The notes: generated by a model not told the origin, from the sequence alone. A stretch of 64,000 bases of DNA from Morganella morganii (GCF_019402645.1 NZ_VKKS01000001.1:248001-312000); one strand, 5' to 3'; positions 1 through 11,082 are shown, numbered from the stretch's first letter. Program-made: numbers and translations.

Positions 1-1384
1 TCAGTGATTGTTGCTGACTCTCCCCGGCCTGCTGTTGTTCTGTCAGTGCGGAAACCTGAGAACTGTATTCCTGCCGGGTATTAAGTTCATGCCGCCACTG
101 AACAATAGCGGACGGAAGCTGTGCTTTCTGAGCATTCTCCTGCCTGAATTGTGTGCTGCGCGTATAGATATCACGGGTTTGCGTCAGCTGTTGCTGAAGC
201 TGCGCCGCCCGGATCTGTAGTGCCTGCTGCTCCTGCAACTGTGTCTGATATTGCTGTTTCAGCGTATCAGACTGACTGTTCAGCAGCTGTAACCGGTTAT
301 CCAGTGGTCTGATTTCGTTCTCTGCCAGTGTTTCCAGTTGCTGATACTGTTGTTTCAGTCCGGAGAGTAACTGTTGTTGTTCTTCACACTGACCGGTCAG
401 TGGTTGCAGTGAACGGGTGGTACTCTCTGTTGTTTGCGCCAGCTCCTGCATACGGGCGGTTAACTGTGCATTTAATGAAGCGCTGTTCTGCACAGCCTCT
501 TTTGCCGGACGCAGTTTTTCCGCCGGTTTGGCGCGGGCAAGCCGGTCAAGCTGCGGTTGTACATCCTGTATCTGCTGTAAAATCTCCGCATACTGCTGCT
601 GCCGCCGTTCTGTTTCTGTATTCAGTGTGTCGCGGTGCTGCCACCATTGCAGCGCCGTCTGTAATTGTGTCCGGCGGATAAGCTGACTTTGTTCATCTGT
701 CTGCAGGGTGGTCAGTTCTGTCTGACACACAAGGCGTTCATCGTCTGTCATCAGACGGATAGCGCCGGTTTGAGCTTCCAGCAGAGACAGTGCCTGTTGT
801 GCGGCTTTGTATTCTTCATAAACCTGACGGGAAATCAGCCGGTAAATTTCCGTGCCGGTCAGTTCTTCCAGCAAATCTGCCCGTTCATTATCATCCGCAT
901 TCAGAAAGGCGGCAAAATTTCCCTGTGATAACAGGACAGAACGGGTAAAACGGGCAAAATCCAGACCTGTCAGCTGAATGACCATATCAAGAACCTGAGA
1001 GGGTTTATCTGCCAGAATTTTTCCGCTGCTGCACTCTGCTAATTCTGCTTTTGGTGCCTGAAGGTTACCCTCTGCACTGTTTCTTGCTCTGCGTTGGCTC
1101 CAGAAGACCCGGTAAGCTTTATCTTTTACAGAAAATTCGACTTCTGCCAGACATTCTGCGGTATGGCGGGTCATTACATCATTCTGTGTACCGGACGTTT
1201 TTACTCTGGGCGTCCGGTGATACAGTGCGAGACAGATGGCATCCAGCAGGGTGGTTTTCCCGGCACCGGTCGGGCCTGTAATGGCAAACAGTCCGTTTCC
1301 GGCAAAGGGCTCCGCCGTAAAATCAATCTTCCATTCGCCCTGAAGTGAATTGATATTTTTAAACCGTAATGTCAGGATTTTCAT
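1..1384 (-). CDS. sbcC: Exonuclease SbcCD subunit C (partial, cut by window edge)
   Basis: Large subunit of the SbcCD nuclease (Rad50/Mre11 type), which cleaves DNA hairpins and palindromes and processes blocked DNA ends in the cytoplasm. Only the first ~461 codons are present; the frame runs off the left edge without a stop. The N-terminus reads [14 protein letters not shown] and carries a Walker A motif GPTGAGKTT at residues 37-45, as in Rad50-type ATPases. From about residue 200 the sequence becomes very rich in Gln, Leu, Glu and Ala, as expected for the start of the long coiled coil. The ATG overlaps the sbcD stop codon (ATGA), so the two subunits are translationally coupled. The distal coiled coil, zinc hook and Walker B are outside the window. 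Confidence 0.95.
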   Translation of the reverse strand, partial: MKILTLRFKNINSLQGEWKIDFTAEPFAGNGLFAITGPTGAGKTTLLDAICLALYHRTPRVKTSGTQNDVMTRHTAECLAEVEFSVKDKAYRVFWSQRRARNSAEGNLQAPKAELAECSSGKILADKPSQVLDMVIQLTGLDFARFTRSVLLSQGNFAAFLNADDNERADLLEELTGTEIYRLISRQVYEEYKAAQQALSLLEAQTGAIRLMTDDERLVCQTELTTLQTDEQSQLIRRTQLQTALQWWQHRDTLNTETERRQQQYAEILQQIQDVQPQLDRLARAKPAEKLRPAKEAVQNSASLNAQLTARMQELAQTTESTTRSLQPLTGQCEEQQQLLSGLKQQYQQLETLAENEIRPLDNRLQLLNSQSDTLKQQYQTQLQEQQALQIRAAQLQQQLTQTRDIYTRSTQFRQENAQKAQLPSAIVQWRHELNTRQEYSSQVSALTEQQQAGESQQQSL

Positions 1385-2673
1385 TCACTTTTTCCTTTCC
1401 GGCTGTTCGTGCGGGAACTATTCTTTCCGCTGATATCTGCACTGATTGTACCGTTGTCACTCTCAGCCAGGTCACGAACCTGCTCACAAATCCGGCGGAA
1501 AAGCGTAGTGAGACGCGGAATGTCCTCTTCTTCAGTATCACTGAGTGCCAGACGGCGGGCAAAAACATCATCCGGTGTCAGTTCATTCAGGGTTTCGCGC
1601 AGGGCTTCGCTGTTGTCTGCGGTTATCTGTCTGCGCTCACGCCGCAGCAGGAGCACTTCAGCGGCCAGCGGTTCTGTCAGTGTCTGAATACGTTTCTGAA
1701 TATCCGGCAGATAATCCCGCCCGGCTATTTCGATATCCAGCCAGACCGGCTGTGTGTGTTCATCACGGGGCGGGAACTGTTCAAGTGCCTGACTGACAGC
1801 GCTCAGGTCGCCTTTCAGACAGACCATCGGCTGAAAACAGGGAACAGGCACCGCATCAATCGCCGTTATGCTGCTATTATCCAGGGTCAGCAGGAAGACA
1901 CTTTTTTCCTGCACGGATTCATCAAAACTGAGCGGGACAGGGGAACCGCTGTAACGGATGGTGCCGCTGTCGCCGATGGATTGTGCGCGGTGAATATGCC
2001 CGAGGGCAATATAATCCGCAGGCGGAAAAGCACCGGCCGGGAAAGCATCCAGTGTGCCGATATAAATATCGCGGACAGACTCTGATGTTTTTGCACCCAC
2101 GGTGGTCAGGTGACCTGTCATAATGACCGGGATCTCCGCGTTCATCTCAGCCCGTTTTGCAACTGCTCTGTCATAAAGAGACTGGTAATGTGTCTGTATG
2201 GCGGTCAGCAGTGCTTGCTGTTTCTCTGCTTCGGATTGTCCGGCCTGACTTTCCAGAATATCCCGCGGCCGCAGAAACGGCACAGCACAGACAATAGCGC
2301 CGGGCTGATTCTGCTTATTATAAAGCACGATCAGCTCCCGCGCCGGTTCCGGCCGGGCAATTACATCCACATTCAGACAGGCCATCAGTTCACGGGATTC
2401 ATTCAGCGTGGCGACAGCATCATGGTTACCGGCAAGCACAATCAGATGACAGCCTGTCTGCTGCAGTTGTGCAACAAAACGGTTATACAACTCACGGGCG
2501 TAACTCGGCGGTGATGCGGTATCAAACACATCTCCGGCAATAATCAGGGCATCTGCCTGTTGTTCTTTTATCAGGTTGATCAGCCAGTCTGAAAACTGCA
2601 GATGTTCCTGTAACCGGTTTTTAGTGTAAAAATACTGTCCGAGGTGCCAGTCTGATGTGTGTATGATTTTCAT
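1381..2673 (-). CDS. sbcD: Exonuclease SbcCD subunit D, Mre11-type nuclease
   Basis: Metal-dependent nuclease subunit that forms the SbcCD complex with SbcC. The 430-residue product begins [13 protein letters not shown] and shows the calcineurin-type phosphoesterase motifs in order: DWHLG (about residues 7-11), GDVFD (about 47-51), GNHD (about 82-85), GHLTTVG (near 188) and LGHIH (near 225). These supply the metal ligands. The length is slightly above the ~400 residues usual for E. coli SbcD because of a polar, low-complexity C-terminus rich in Ser, Asn, Arg and Lys. It is the first gene of the sbcDC operon, transcribed away from phoB. The ~280-bp divergent gap holds a Pho box for phoB and a LexA-like palindrome. 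Confidence 0.96.
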   Translation of the reverse strand: MKIIHTSDWHLGQYFYTKNRLQEHLQFSDWLINLIKEQQADALIIAGDVFDTASPPSYARELYNRFVAQLQQTGCHLIVLAGNHDAVATLNESRELMACLNVDVIARPEPARELIVLYNKQNQPGAIVCAVPFLRPRDILESQAGQSEAEKQQALLTAIQTHYQSLYDRAVAKRAEMNAEIPVIMTGHLTTVGAKTSESVRDIYIGTLDAFPAGAFPPADYIALGHIHRAQSIGDSGTIRYSGSPVPLSFDESVQEKSVFLLTLDNSSITAIDAVPVPCFQPMVCLKGDLSAVSQALEQFPPRDEHTQPVWLDIEIAGRDYLPDIQKRIQTLTEPLAAEVLLLRRERRQITADNSEALRETLNELTPDDVFARRLALSDTEEEDIPRLTTLFRRICEQVRDLAESDNGTISADISGKNSSRTNSRKGKSE

Positions 2674-2768
2674 AAATACGGTTATTCCTGCCGGGAGAAC
2701 TGACCGCGCATTATGTTAGGCGGTTTACTGAAAACAGAGTATAACGGAAATCAGGTGGTAAAAATAAA

Positions 2769-2788
2769 TATTGGATAAATATCCAGTA
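2769..2788. promoter_or_regulatory. LexA-like palindrome between sbcD and phoB (tentative)
   Basis: Read on the minus strand, this 20-mer begins TACTGGATAT and ends CCAATA. It matches the E. coli LexA consensus (TACTG, an AT-rich centre, CAGTA) at 16 of 20 positions by eye. The left half CTG is intact; the right half reads CAA instead of CAG at the normal 10-base spacing. It sits ~96 bp upstream of the sbcD ATG. The missing G in the second half site weakens the call. Confidence 0.25.
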
Positions 2789-2871
2789 TTTTACGATCTG
2801 ATACGCATTTTATATGTAGTATGTCAGTTTAATGACATTATCTTTGCGGTGCAGACTGAGGTATCGGCTGA

Positions 2872-2905
2872 TATTCATAAATCTGTCACAAAAGTGACGC
2901 ATAAT
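2872..2905 (+). promoter_or_regulatory. Pho box and -10 element of phoB
   Basis: Three 7-base direct repeats spaced by 4 bases are visible: TATTCAT (2872-2878), CTGTCAC (2883-2889) and GTGACGC (2894-2900). A -10 hexamer CATAAT (2900-2905) follows at once. Spacing and sequence closely parallel the E. coli phoB Pho box, where phospho-PhoB binds and replaces a normal -35 element. This predicts autoactivation of phoBR under phosphate limitation. Confidence 0.85.
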
Positions 2906-2952
2906 CGCGGCACTGTCTGATGAAATGAAATTAACGGTAAACAGGGAACGCC

Positions 2953-3645
2953 ATGGCAAGACGAATTTTAGTCGTTGAAGATGAAGCACCTATCCGTGAA
3001 ATGGTCTGTTTTGTACTGGAGCAGAATGGCTATCAGCCTATCGAGGCCGATGATTATGATGCGGCCATTGCCCGGCTGGTTGAGCCTTTCCCTGATCTTG
3101 TCCTGCTGGACTGGATGATTCCGGGTGGTTCCGGTATTCAGGTTATCAAATATATGAAACGGGACAGTCAGCTGCGGGAAATTCCGGTGATGATGCTGAC
3201 GGCGCGCGGTGAAGAGGAAGACCGTGTCAAAGGTCTGGAAACCGGCGCGGATGATTATCTGACTAAACCCTTCTCACCGAAAGAATTAGTGGCCCGTGTT
3301 AAAGCTATTTTGCGGCGCATCTCCCCGATGGCGGCGGATGATCTTATCGCCATGAACGGCCTGACACTCGATCCGGCGTCCCACCGCGTGACCAGTAATG
3401 AGAATCCGCTGGAAATGGGACCGACAGAGTTCAAACTGCTGCATTTTTTTATGACCCATCCGGAGCGGGTTTACAGCCGCGAACAGTTACTCAATTATGT
3501 CTGGGGCGAGAACGTCTATGTTGAGGATCGCACGGTGGATGTGCATATCCGCCGCCTGCGCAAAGCGCTGGAAGCGGACGGACACGATAAAATGATACAG
3601 ACAGTCCGGGGAACGGGTTACCGCTTCTCCGTCCGTTACCGATGA
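2953..3645 (+). CDS. phoB: Phosphate regulon response regulator PhoB
   Basis: DNA-binding response regulator that activates Pho-box promoters during phosphate starvation. The 230-residue protein has an N-terminal receiver domain (about 1-120) with acidic residues E9/D10, the phosphoacceptor D53 in LLDWMIPGG, and the TKPF motif lysine near 105. A winged-helix OmpR/PhoB DNA-binding domain follows (about 130-228), containing [14 protein letters not shown]. Length matches E. coli PhoB (229). The Pho box 50-80 bp upstream indicates autoregulation. phoR follows after 27 bases. Confidence 0.98.
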   Translation: MARRILVVEDEAPIREMVCFVLEQNGYQPIEADDYDAAIARLVEPFPDLVLLDWMIPGGSGIQVIKYMKRDSQLREIPVMMLTARGEEEDRVKGLETGADDYLTKPFSPKELVARVKAILRRISPMAADDLIAMNGLTLDPASHRVTSNENPLEMGPTEFKLLHFFMTHPERVYSREQLLNYVWGENVYVEDRTVDVHIRRLRKALEADGHDKMIQTVRGTGYRFSVRYR

Positions 3646-3672
3646 TAATGATAAACCGCAAGAGGATCGCGC

Positions 3673-4968
3673 GTGCTTGAGCGTCTTTCGTGGAAAAAAA
3701 TTGTACTGGAATTACTGGGTTTCTGCCTGCCGGCACTCTTTTTGTCACTTTTTTTCGGCTATACCGGCTGGTTTCTTGCCGGTGCTTTGTTTGCCGCTGC
3801 CGTCTGGCACAGCTACAACTTACTGAAACTGTCTGACTGGCTGTGGCTGGATCGCAGTATGCTGCCGCCGCCCGGCCGAAGCAGCTGGGAACCGATTTTC
3901 TATGGTATCTACCAGCTTCAGCAGCGCAACCGCAAGCGCCGCCGTGAACTCGCCACACTGATCAAACGTTTTCGCAGCGGAGCGGAATCCCTGCCGGATG
4001 CCGTGGTGATGATGACAGAAGACGGCAATATTTTCTGGTGTAATAAACATGCTCAGCATCTTCTGGGTTTCCGCTGGCCTGATGATAACGGGCAGCACAT
4101 ATTTAACCTTCTGCGTTACCCGGATTTCAGCCGTTATCTGACCCAGAGGGATTATACTCTGCCACTGACGCTGGAACTGAATAACGGCAGCATGATGGAA
4201 TTGCGCATTATGCCGTATTCAGAAGGGCAGTTGCTGATGGTTGCCCGTGACGTGACGGAAAAACGCCGTCTTGAAAACTCGCGGCGGGATTTCTTTGCCA
4301 ATGTCAGTCATGAACTGCGCACCCCGCTGACAGTTTTGCAGGGTTATCTGGAGATGCTCGCTGATCAGGATTTTGATAACCCGATGAATAAAAAAGCGAT
4401 CCTGACCATGCAGGAGCAAACCCGCCGTATGGACGGCATGGTCAGACAGCTCTTACAACTGTCAAAAATAGAAGTGGCTGTCAAAAGCGGGCTGGATCAG
4501 GTAGTGGATGTGCCGGGTATGCTGATGATGCTTCAGCAGGAAGCCGTTACCCTCAGCCGGGGTGAGCAGGATATCCGCTTTGCGGTGGATGACAAACTGA
4601 AGATTTTCGGGGATGAGGAAGAACTGCGCAGCGCCATGTCGAATCTGGTGTATAACGCGGTGAATCACACACCGGAAAACACACTGATTGAGGTCAGCTG
4701 GGCGCTGCGTAACGGTAACGCTGTGTTCAGTGTGAAAGATAACGGGCCGGGTATTCCGGCTGAACATCTGTCCCGCCTGACAGAGCGTTTTTACCGTGTG
4801 GATAAATCCCGTTCGCGGCAGACCGGCGGCTCCGGTCTGGGACTGGCAATAGTGAAACACGCCTTACAGCATCACCATACCCATCTGGATATTACCAGCA
4901 AACCCGGTCAGGGTACGGAATTCAGTTTTACCATTCCTGTCCGGCTTATCGCCAAATCTTCTCATTGA
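3673..4968 (+). CDS. phoR: Phosphate regulon sensor histidine kinase PhoR
   Basis: Membrane-bound histidine kinase/phosphatase that phosphorylates PhoB when phosphate is low. Two hydrophobic segments lie at about residues 10-30 and 31-48, with no large periplasmic domain, as in E. coli PhoR. A PAS domain occupies about 95-195. The dimerisation box [11 protein letters not shown] places the phosphorylated histidine at H213. The catalytic ATPase domain carries [11 protein letters not shown] (N box), KDNGPGIP (G1) and [13 protein letters not shown] (G2). The start is GTG, preceded by AGAGGAT. It shares an operon with phoB, and a terminator hairpin begins inside its stop codon. Confidence 0.97.
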   Translation: MLERLSWKKIVLELLGFCLPALFLSLFFGYTGWFLAGALFAAAVWHSYNLLKLSDWLWLDRSMLPPPGRSSWEPIFYGIYQLQQRNRKRRRELATLIKRFRSGAESLPDAVVMMTEDGNIFWCNKHAQHLLGFRWPDDNGQHIFNLLRYPDFSRYLTQRDYTLPLTLELNNGSMMELRIMPYSEGQLLMVARDVTEKRRLENSRRDFFANVSHELRTPLTVLQGYLEMLADQDFDNPMNKKAILTMQEQTRRMDGMVRQLLQLSKIEVAVKSGLDQVVDVPGMLMMLQQEAVTLSRGEQDIRFAVDDKLKIFGDEEELRSAMSNLVYNAVNHTPENTLIEVSWALRNGNAVFSVKDNGPGIPAEHLSRLTERFYRVDKSRSRQTGGSGLGLAIVKHALQHHHTHLDITSKPGQGTEFSFTIPVRLIAKSSH

Positions 4969-4992
4969 AAGCGGCTTTTGCCGCTTTCTTCT
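4967..4992 (+). terminator. Rho-independent terminator after phoR
   Basis: A 9-bp stem GAAAGCGGC / GCCGCTTTC with a TTTT loop is followed by a T-rich run. The stem overlaps the last bases of the phoR stop codon. Confidence 0.85.
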
Positions 4993-5363
4993 TTAAACTG
5001 CTGTTAATTTCAGCAGATTTAAAATACATGGTTAAAATATAAACAAATCATATAGTGTTTATTGAAGCTTACATAACAGCAATCGCTGCTTTGCAAATAG
5101 ACTTCGGTATATAGTTCTGGTTTTTGCTTTGACTATTGCCTTTCTGCGCTATAAAAGTTCTACTTGCAGTGAGTTATTGGCAAATATCACTGTTTTCTAA
5201 ATATAATCACTATGGTTATTAATTTATAATGAATAACGTAGTGCTAATAGATTGTTAAAACAGCAGGAGATGTCGCCGGTGACAGATCAGGAAGTTGGAT
5301 TTTTATTTCCGATATTTTTATTGAATTTTTAACATTAAATTAACAGTAGCAGACAAAAATAAC
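4993..5363 (+). other. AT-rich leader region upstream of brnQ, no gene seen
   Basis: About 370 bases without a supported gene. Two candidate promoters are visible: TTGACT (5129-5134) with TATAAA (5150-5155), 15-base spacer; and TTGGCA (5177-5182) with TATAAT (5202-5207), 19-base spacer. Just after the second lies a 9-codon frame at 5229-5258 reading MNNVVLIDC and using the rare codons CTA and ATA. No clear ribosome site precedes it and no GC-rich terminator hairpin follows. The brnQ start itself has only a weak Shine-Dalgarno match. Confidence 0.5.
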
Positions 5364-6695
5364 ATGGCGCATCGTTTAACTTCACGAGATATTTTAGCCT
5401 TAGGTTTTATGACCTTTGCGCTGTTTGTAGGGGCGGGAAATATCATATTTCCCCCGATGGTTGGTCTTCAGGCCGGGGAAATGGTCTGGACGGCTGCGGC
5501 CGGGTTTCTGATCACTGGTGTTGGTTTGCCGGTTCTGACCGTCATTGCGCTGGCAAAAGTCGGCGGCGGTATTGAGGCTCTCAGTACGCCGGTCGGTAAA
5601 TACGCCGGACTGCTGCTGGCTGTTGTGGCGTACCTGTCCGTCGGGCCGCTGTTTGCCACTCCGCGTACAGCCACCGTTTCCTATAAAATCGGGATTGCGC
5701 CGCTGGTGGGCGGGGAATCTGATATTTCCCTGCTGATTTACAGCGTGATCTACTTTTCCTGTGTAATCGGTATTTCCCTGTATCCGGGCAAATTACTGGA
5801 CAGCGTCGGGCATGTGCTGGCGCCGGTTAAGATGCTGGCACTGGCTATCCTCGGGGTGGCTGCGGTAATGTGGCCGGCTGGTGACGCCATTATGGCAACG
5901 CCGGATTATAAAGAAATGGCGTTCTCCAACGGGTTTATTAACGGTTATCTGACTATGGATACCCTCGGTGCGATGGTATTCGGAATCGTCATTGTTAACG
6001 CGGCCCGTTCGCGCGGGGTGGAAAACTCCTCGCTGCTGACCCGCTATACCATGTGGGCCGGGCTGATTGCCGGTGTGCTGCTGACACTGGTCTATCTGGC
6101 ATTATTCAAATTAGGCGAAAACAGCGGTTCGATTATCCCTAATCCTGCTGACGGCGCAGAAATTCTGCATGAATATGTCCAGTATACTTTCGGTAACTAC
6201 GGCAGCTTCTTCCTTGCAGTGCTGATTTTTGTTGCCTGTATGGTAACAGCAATCGGCCTGACCTGTGCCTGTGCGGAATTCTTCAGCCGCTACCTGCCGA
6301 TCTCTTACCGGACACTGGTGTGGATCCTCGGCGCGTTTTCCATGGTGATTTCAAACCTGGGGCTGAGTAAATTAATCGCATTCTCCATTCCGGTACTGGT
6401 ATCCATTTATCCGCCGTGTATTGTGCTGATCTTACTGAGCTTCACACTGCGTTTCTGGAAAAAACCGGGAAGGGTGGTTGCGCCGGCAATGCTGGTCAGC
6501 CTGATTATCGGTACGATGGGCGCGCTGAAAGCCACTAAAATGTTCGGCCCTTATATGCCGTCATGGATTGAGTCACTGCCGTTCTTTAAATATGACCTGG
6601 CGTGGCTTGCACCGTCACTGGCGGTACTGGTTGTTTCCATCGTGGTCGATCGCCTGATGGGCGCTGAACCGGAAGCGAATCAGAAACACGCCTGA
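5364..6695 (+). CDS. brnQ: Branched-chain amino acid transporter BrnQ (LIVCS family)
   Basis: Inner-membrane carrier for leucine, isoleucine and valine, coupled to Na+ or H+. The 443-residue product is hydrophobic throughout, with about 12 predicted membrane segments. It opens [31 protein letters not shown], shown here only as its position 1-31 (first residues [18 protein letters not shown]), the N-terminus typical of LIVCS transporters. Length agrees with E. coli BrnQ (439). It follows phoR as in E. coli, but the proY and malZ genes found next in E. coli are absent. The terminators before and after make it a single-gene unit. Confidence 0.96.
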   Translation: MAHRLTSRDILALGFMTFALFVGAGNIIFPPMVGLQAGEMVWTAAAGFLITGVGLPVLTVIALAKVGGGIEALSTPVGKYAGLLLAVVAYLSVGPLFATPRTATVSYKIGIAPLVGGESDISLLIYSVIYFSCVIGISLYPGKLLDSVGHVLAPVKMLALAILGVAAVMWPAGDAIMATPDYKEMAFSNGFINGYLTMDTLGAMVFGIVIVNAARSRGVENSSLLTRYTMWAGLIAGVLLTLVYLALFKLGENSGSIIPNPADGAEILHEYVQYTFGNYGSFFLAVLIFVACMVTAIGLTCACAEFFSRYLPISYRTLVWILGAFSMVISNLGLSKLIAFSIPVLVSIYPPCIVLILLSFTLRFWKKPGRVVAPAMLVSLIIGTMGALKATKMFGPYMPSWIESLPFFKYDLAWLAPSLAVLVVSIVVDRLMGAEPEANQKHA

Positions 6696-6708
6696 TAATC
6701 CGGTTTAT

Positions 6709-6740
6709 AAAAATACCCCGCCATATGCGGGGTATTTTTT
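6709..6740 (+). terminator. Terminator after brnQ
   Basis: Stem AATACCCCGC / GCGGGGTATT with a short CATAT loop, flanked by A and T runs. It can work for brnQ and, less likely, in the opposite direction. Confidence 0.9.
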
Positions 6741-6757
6741 GCCTGTGATTCAGGCAT

Positions 6758-6786
6758 AAAAAAACCAGCCCGCAGGCTGGTTTTTT
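6758..6786 (-). terminator. Terminator after the peroxiredoxin gene
   Basis: Stem ACCAGCC / GGCTGGT with a CGCA loop between an A run and a T run. It lies just beyond the stop codon of the minus-strand peroxiredoxin gene and is symmetric enough to act on both strands. Confidence 0.88.
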
Positions 6787-6807
6787 GTATCTCTTAACTG
6801 CCGGAAC

Positions 6808-7410
6808 TTACAGTTTAGCGGAGTTCTTTTTCAGGAAGTCAGCAACGCCTTTCGGAGATGCATTCATACCTTCCTGACCTTTTTCCCACTGTGCAGGGCA
6901 CACATCGCCGTGTTCTTCGTGGAATTGCAGTGCGTCAACCATACGCAGCATCTCGTCTACGTTACGGCCCAGCGGCAGGTCGTTGATGACCTGATGACGG
7001 ACAACACCGTTTTTGTCCACCAGGAAAGAACCACGCAGAGCAACACCGGCTTCCGGAAGCTCAACACCGTAAGCTCTCATGATGTCGTGTTTGATATCCG
7101 CAACCATCGGATACTGAACCTGGCCGATACCACCTGCATCAATAGCCGTGTTACGCCATGCGTTATGGACAAACTCAGAGTCCATAGACACACCAATCAC
7201 TTCCACACCGCGTTTTTTGAATTCTTCATAACGGTGATCGAATGCGATCAGTTCAGAAGGGCAGACGAAAGTGAAGTCCATCGGCCAGAAGAAGATAACA
7301 GCCGAACGGCCGTTCAGGTGTTTTTTCAGATTGAAGTTTTCGACAATTTCACCGTTACCCATAACGGCTGCAGCTGTAAAATCGGGGGCTTGACGGGTTA
7401 CCAGAACCAT
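6808..7410 (-). CDS. Typical 2-Cys peroxiredoxin (AhpC/TSA family, peroxiredoxin C type)
   Basis: Thiol peroxidase that reduces hydrogen peroxide and organic hydroperoxides, probably recycled by thioredoxin. The 200-residue protein has the peroxidatic cysteine in DFTFVCPSEL (about residue 51) and the resolving cysteine in HGDVCPAQW (about residue 171), the arrangement of typical 2-Cys Prx1-class enzymes. The C-terminal PKGVADFLKKNSAKL resembles the YF-type tail region, although the YF pair is not visible. A good ribosome site AGGAG precedes the ATG. No AhpF-like reductase is adjacent. A Salmonella homologue sits in a similar place near brnQ and acpH (family knowledge). An OxyR-like motif lies ~100 bp upstream. 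Confidence 0.93.
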   Translation of the reverse strand: MVLVTRQAPDFTAAAVMGNGEIVENFNLKKHLNGRSAVIFFWPMDFTFVCPSELIAFDHRYEEFKKRGVEVIGVSMDSEFVHNAWRNTAIDAGGIGQVQYPMVADIKHDIMRAYGVELPEAGVALRGSFLVDKNGVVRHQVINDLPLGRNVDEMLRMVDALQFHEEHGDVCPAQWEKGQEGMNASPKGVADFLKKNSAKL

Positions 7411-7508
7411 AATTTACTCCTGTAAGATTATATAGAGTATGGCGATAAACAACAGACAGAATAAAGAATCCGGGGACGGTATTAAAGTTCATAATACCGA
7501 TTAATATA

Positions 7509-7542
7509 ATAGGTTTTATCTATCAATAGTTCATTATTCTAT
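7509..7542. promoter_or_regulatory. OxyR-like motif upstream of the peroxiredoxin gene (tentative)
   Basis: ATAG (7509-7512), seven bases GTTTTAT, then CTAT (7520-7523) fits the OxyR half-motif ATAG-NTNNNAN-CTAT exactly. A second, looser ATAG (7526-7529) and CTAT (7539-7542) pair follows, but its spacing is about three bases off the tandem consensus. The location ~100 bp upstream of a peroxidase gene makes OxyR control plausible. Confidence 0.35.
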
Positions 7543-7614
7543 CTGCTACCCGAATAAGATAGAGTTATTTGAGTAAAGTTCAAGTGCTAATTGTGTGAAT
7601 GAACGTAAAAACCG

Positions 7615-8202
7615 TTACTGAGCTGTAAACGGCGTTGTCACGGTGTTCATCATTTGCGGATAGAACCGGAAAAAGATGTCTTCAAGGGACTGATAATTAT
7701 CCGTAAAATCCTGATTTGTCTCCCTGAGGGCAGCGAGTTTCGGGCGCCGTTTTGCCATGCCTGCCAGCACCTGTCTGATGTAGGGGATCTCCTGATAACG
7801 GATTAACCAGCGCTGCGGCCACATAAATTCATTCAGTTCCTGAAATTTTTCCGGCGTAAAAGCCAGCTGCGGCTCAATCACCGTGCGGACGTGTTGTGTG
7901 AAATCGGTCAGTGAGACTGCCGGTTCAAATTGTGACCAGTGCAGGGAAAGGAAATGATCCCAGACCACATCCAGCGTGATCGGCGCGTAGCGGCGGTAGT
8001 CCGGACGGAACAGCTGACGGGCTTCCCGCACCAGCGGGTGTGAATCGGTCAGGGTATCAATGCGCCGGTGCAGCCGGATCCCCGCCGCGACCGGTGCGCT
8101 GTACTGTTCTTCCGGGGTGCCGCGGACAAAATCTGCCATCAGATTGCCGAGAAAACTGCTGTTTGCCAGTGAGGCAAGGTGGAGATGAGCGAGAAAATTC
8201 AT
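7615..8202 (-). CDS. acpH: Acyl carrier protein phosphodiesterase
   Basis: Hydrolyses the 4'-phosphopantetheine arm from holo-ACP to give apo-ACP in the cytoplasm. The 195-residue protein begins MNFLAHLHLA and contains GNLMADFVRG and RRIDTLTDSHP, conserved His/Asp-containing segments of the AcpH family (HD-domain-like fold). Length matches E. coli AcpH (193). It is divergent from queA, as in E. coli, with ~110 bp between them. Confidence 0.95.
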   Translation of the reverse strand: MNFLAHLHLASLANSSFLGNLMADFVRGTPEEQYSAPVAAGIRLHRRIDTLTDSHPLVREARQLFRPDYRRYAPITLDVVWDHFLSLHWSQFEPAVSLTDFTQHVRTVIEPQLAFTPEKFQELNEFMWPQRWLIRYQEIPYIRQVLAGMAKRRPKLAALRETNQDFTDNYQSLEDIFFRFYPQMMNTVTTPFTAQ

Positions 8203-8312
8203 AATACCGCAGCCTTTTATTCCGCCGTCGGCGGGTTATTTCTTGCGCCCTGCTTACCGGGGCACTAGACTATTGCGCCTGTTTTTCTTTTTGAGATGAA
8301 ACCGAGAATCTC

Positions 8313-9389
8313 ATGCGTGTTGCCGATTTTACTTTTGAACTGCCGGACGAACTGATTGCCCGCTATCCGCAGGCGGAGCGGAGCAAGTGTCGTCTGTTAT
8401 CGCTTGATGGTATCAGTGGTGAACTGAACCACGGTATCTTCACCGATGTGCTGAATAAACTCAATCCCGGTGATCTGCTGGTATTTAATGATACCCGCGT
8501 GATCCCTGCCAGAATGTTCGGCCGCAAAGCTTCCGGCGGAAAGATTGAAGTGCTGGTGGAGCGGATGCTGGATGAGCACCGTGTACTGGCACATATCCGT
8601 GCGTCCAAAGCACCGAAAGAGGGTGCGGAGCTGCTGCTGGGTGAGGATGAGAGTGTGAACGCCACGATGGTGGCGCGTCACGATGCTCTGTTTGAAATCC
8701 GTTTTGATGATGAGCGTGATGTGCTGACCATTCTCAATCAGATTGGTCATATGCCGCTGCCGCCTTATATTGACCGCCCTGATGAAGAGTCGGATCGCGA
8801 GTTATACCAGACCGTGTATAATGACCGCCCCGGCGCGGTGGCCGCACCAACCGCCGGGTTACATTTTGATGAACCGCTGCTGGCGGCACTGCGCGAAAAA
8901 GGTGTGGAAATGGCCTTTGTCACCCTGCATGTCGGGGCGGGTACTTTCCAGCCGGTGCGCGTGGATAACATCGAAGATCACATCATGCACTCCGAATATG
9001 CGGAAGTGCCGCAGAATGTGGCCGATGCTGTGCTGGCATGTAAAGCGCGGGGTAATAAAGTGGTCGCGGTCGGCACAACGTCGGTGCGTTCCCTTGAAAG
9101 TGCGGCGAAAGCGGCACAGGATGCGCTGATTGCTCCGTTCTTTGATGATACCAAAATCTTTATTTATCCGGGATATGAGTATCAGGTGGCGGATGCGCTG
9201 ATTACCAACTTCCACCTGCCGGAATCCACGCTGATTATGCTGGTTTCCGCCTTTGCCGGTTATCAGCATACTATGCAGGCTTATGAAGCGGCAGTGCGTG
9301 AGCGTTACCGTTTCTTCAGCTACGGGGATGCGATGTTTATTACCCGCAACCCGCAGGCGAAATTTGAAAAAGTCGGTCACGACGACTGA
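8313..9389 (+). CDS. queA: S-adenosylmethionine:tRNA ribosyltransferase-isomerase
   Basis: Transfers and rearranges the ribosyl group of S-adenosylmethionine onto preQ1 in tRNA, giving epoxyqueuosine. The 358-residue product begins [19 protein letters not shown] and carries family landmarks [10 protein letters not shown] (about residues 60-69), [14 protein letters not shown] (about 173-186), [10 protein letters not shown] and FHLPESTL near the C-terminus. Length is typical of QueA (~356). It starts the queA-tgt-yajC-secD-secF cluster, whose next gene acts earlier in the same queuosine pathway. Confidence 0.98.
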   Translation: MRVADFTFELPDELIARYPQAERSKCRLLSLDGISGELNHGIFTDVLNKLNPGDLLVFNDTRVIPARMFGRKASGGKIEVLVERMLDEHRVLAHIRASKAPKEGAELLLGEDESVNATMVARHDALFEIRFDDERDVLTILNQIGHMPLPPYIDRPDEESDRELYQTVYNDRPGAVAAPTAGLHFDEPLLAALREKGVEMAFVTLHVGAGTFQPVRVDNIEDHIMHSEYAEVPQNVADAVLACKARGNKVVAVGTTSVRSLESAAKAAQDALIAPFFDDTKIFIYPGYEYQVADALITNFHLPESTLIMLVSAFAGYQHTMQAYEAAVRERYRFFSYGDAMFITRNPQAKFEKVGHDD

Positions 9390-9450
9390 TATACTACAGA
9401 TTATTGATCCGGCAGATTTCAGCGACTGCTGACTGACTGCCGCTAATTAA

Positions 9451-10611
<1,161 letters not shown>

Positions 10612-10631
10612 TTTCCCCGAAACGGGATCAC

Positions 10632-10679
10632 CCGGTGGTGTATAACATAGGCGATGCACCACCGGCAGGTTTATCTGCC
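10632..10679 (+). other. Paired hairpins between tgt and yajC
   Basis: A perfect 9-bp stem CCGGTGGTG (10632-10640) / CACCACCGG (10657-10665) is followed by GGCAG (10664-10668) / CTGCC (10675-10679). Neither has a downstream T run, so they do not look like an intrinsic terminator. They could stabilise or process the tgt mRNA 3' end within the operon. Confidence 0.55.
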
Positions 10680-10712
10680 TGATAATTATGTGAATAACAA
10701 GAGGATAGTTTG

Positions 10713-11048
10713 ATGAGTTTTTTCATTTCTGACGCAGTAGCATCAACAGGTGCGGCCGCTTCTCAGGGCAGCCCGATGTCTCTGATTATCATGCTGGTCG
10801 TATTCGTGCTGATTTTTTATTTCATGATCCTGCGCCCGCAACAGAAACGTGCAAAATCACACAAGCAATTAATGGACTCCATTACCAAAGGTGATGAAGT
10901 GTTAACTACCGGTGGTCTGATCGGTCGTGTGGCTAAAGTGTCTGACACCGGCTACATCGTTCTGGAACTGAACGAAACAACTGAAGTAACCATCAAACGT
11001 GATTTCGTCGCAGCAGTTTTACCGAAAGGTACGCTGAAGGCGCTGTAA
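10713..11048 (+). CDS. yajC: Sec translocon accessory subunit YajC
   Basis: Small inner-membrane protein that joins SecD and SecF in the accessory complex of the SecYEG translocon. The 111-residue product has one strongly hydrophobic segment at about 20-45 ([20 protein letters not shown]) and a basic cytoplasmic tail with [14 protein letters not shown]. The ATG at 10713 is chosen because GAGGA sits at 10701-10705; an upstream in-frame TTG at 10710 is too close to it. Length matches E. coli YajC (110). It is in an operon with secD and secF. Confidence 0.97.
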   Translation: MSFFISDAVASTGAAASQGSPMSLIIMLVVFVLIFYFMILRPQQKRAKSHKQLMDSITKGDEVLTTGGLIGRVAKVSDTGYIVLELNETTEVTIKRDFVAAVLPKGTLKAL

Positions 11049-11082
11049 TCTTCCTGTATATGATTTTCCCGAAGGGACTGCC

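Noticed and set aside
1369-2085. 238-residue plus-strand reading frame opposite sbcD
   Set aside because: It lies entirely antisense to well-supported sbcD, shows no recognisable motif and no ribosome site; a shadow of codon bias.
2821-2838. ATGTCA / TGACAT inverted repeat in the sbcD-phoB gap
   Set aside because: Short six-base arms with an AT-rich spacer and no match to a regulator site I can name; left out of the feature list.
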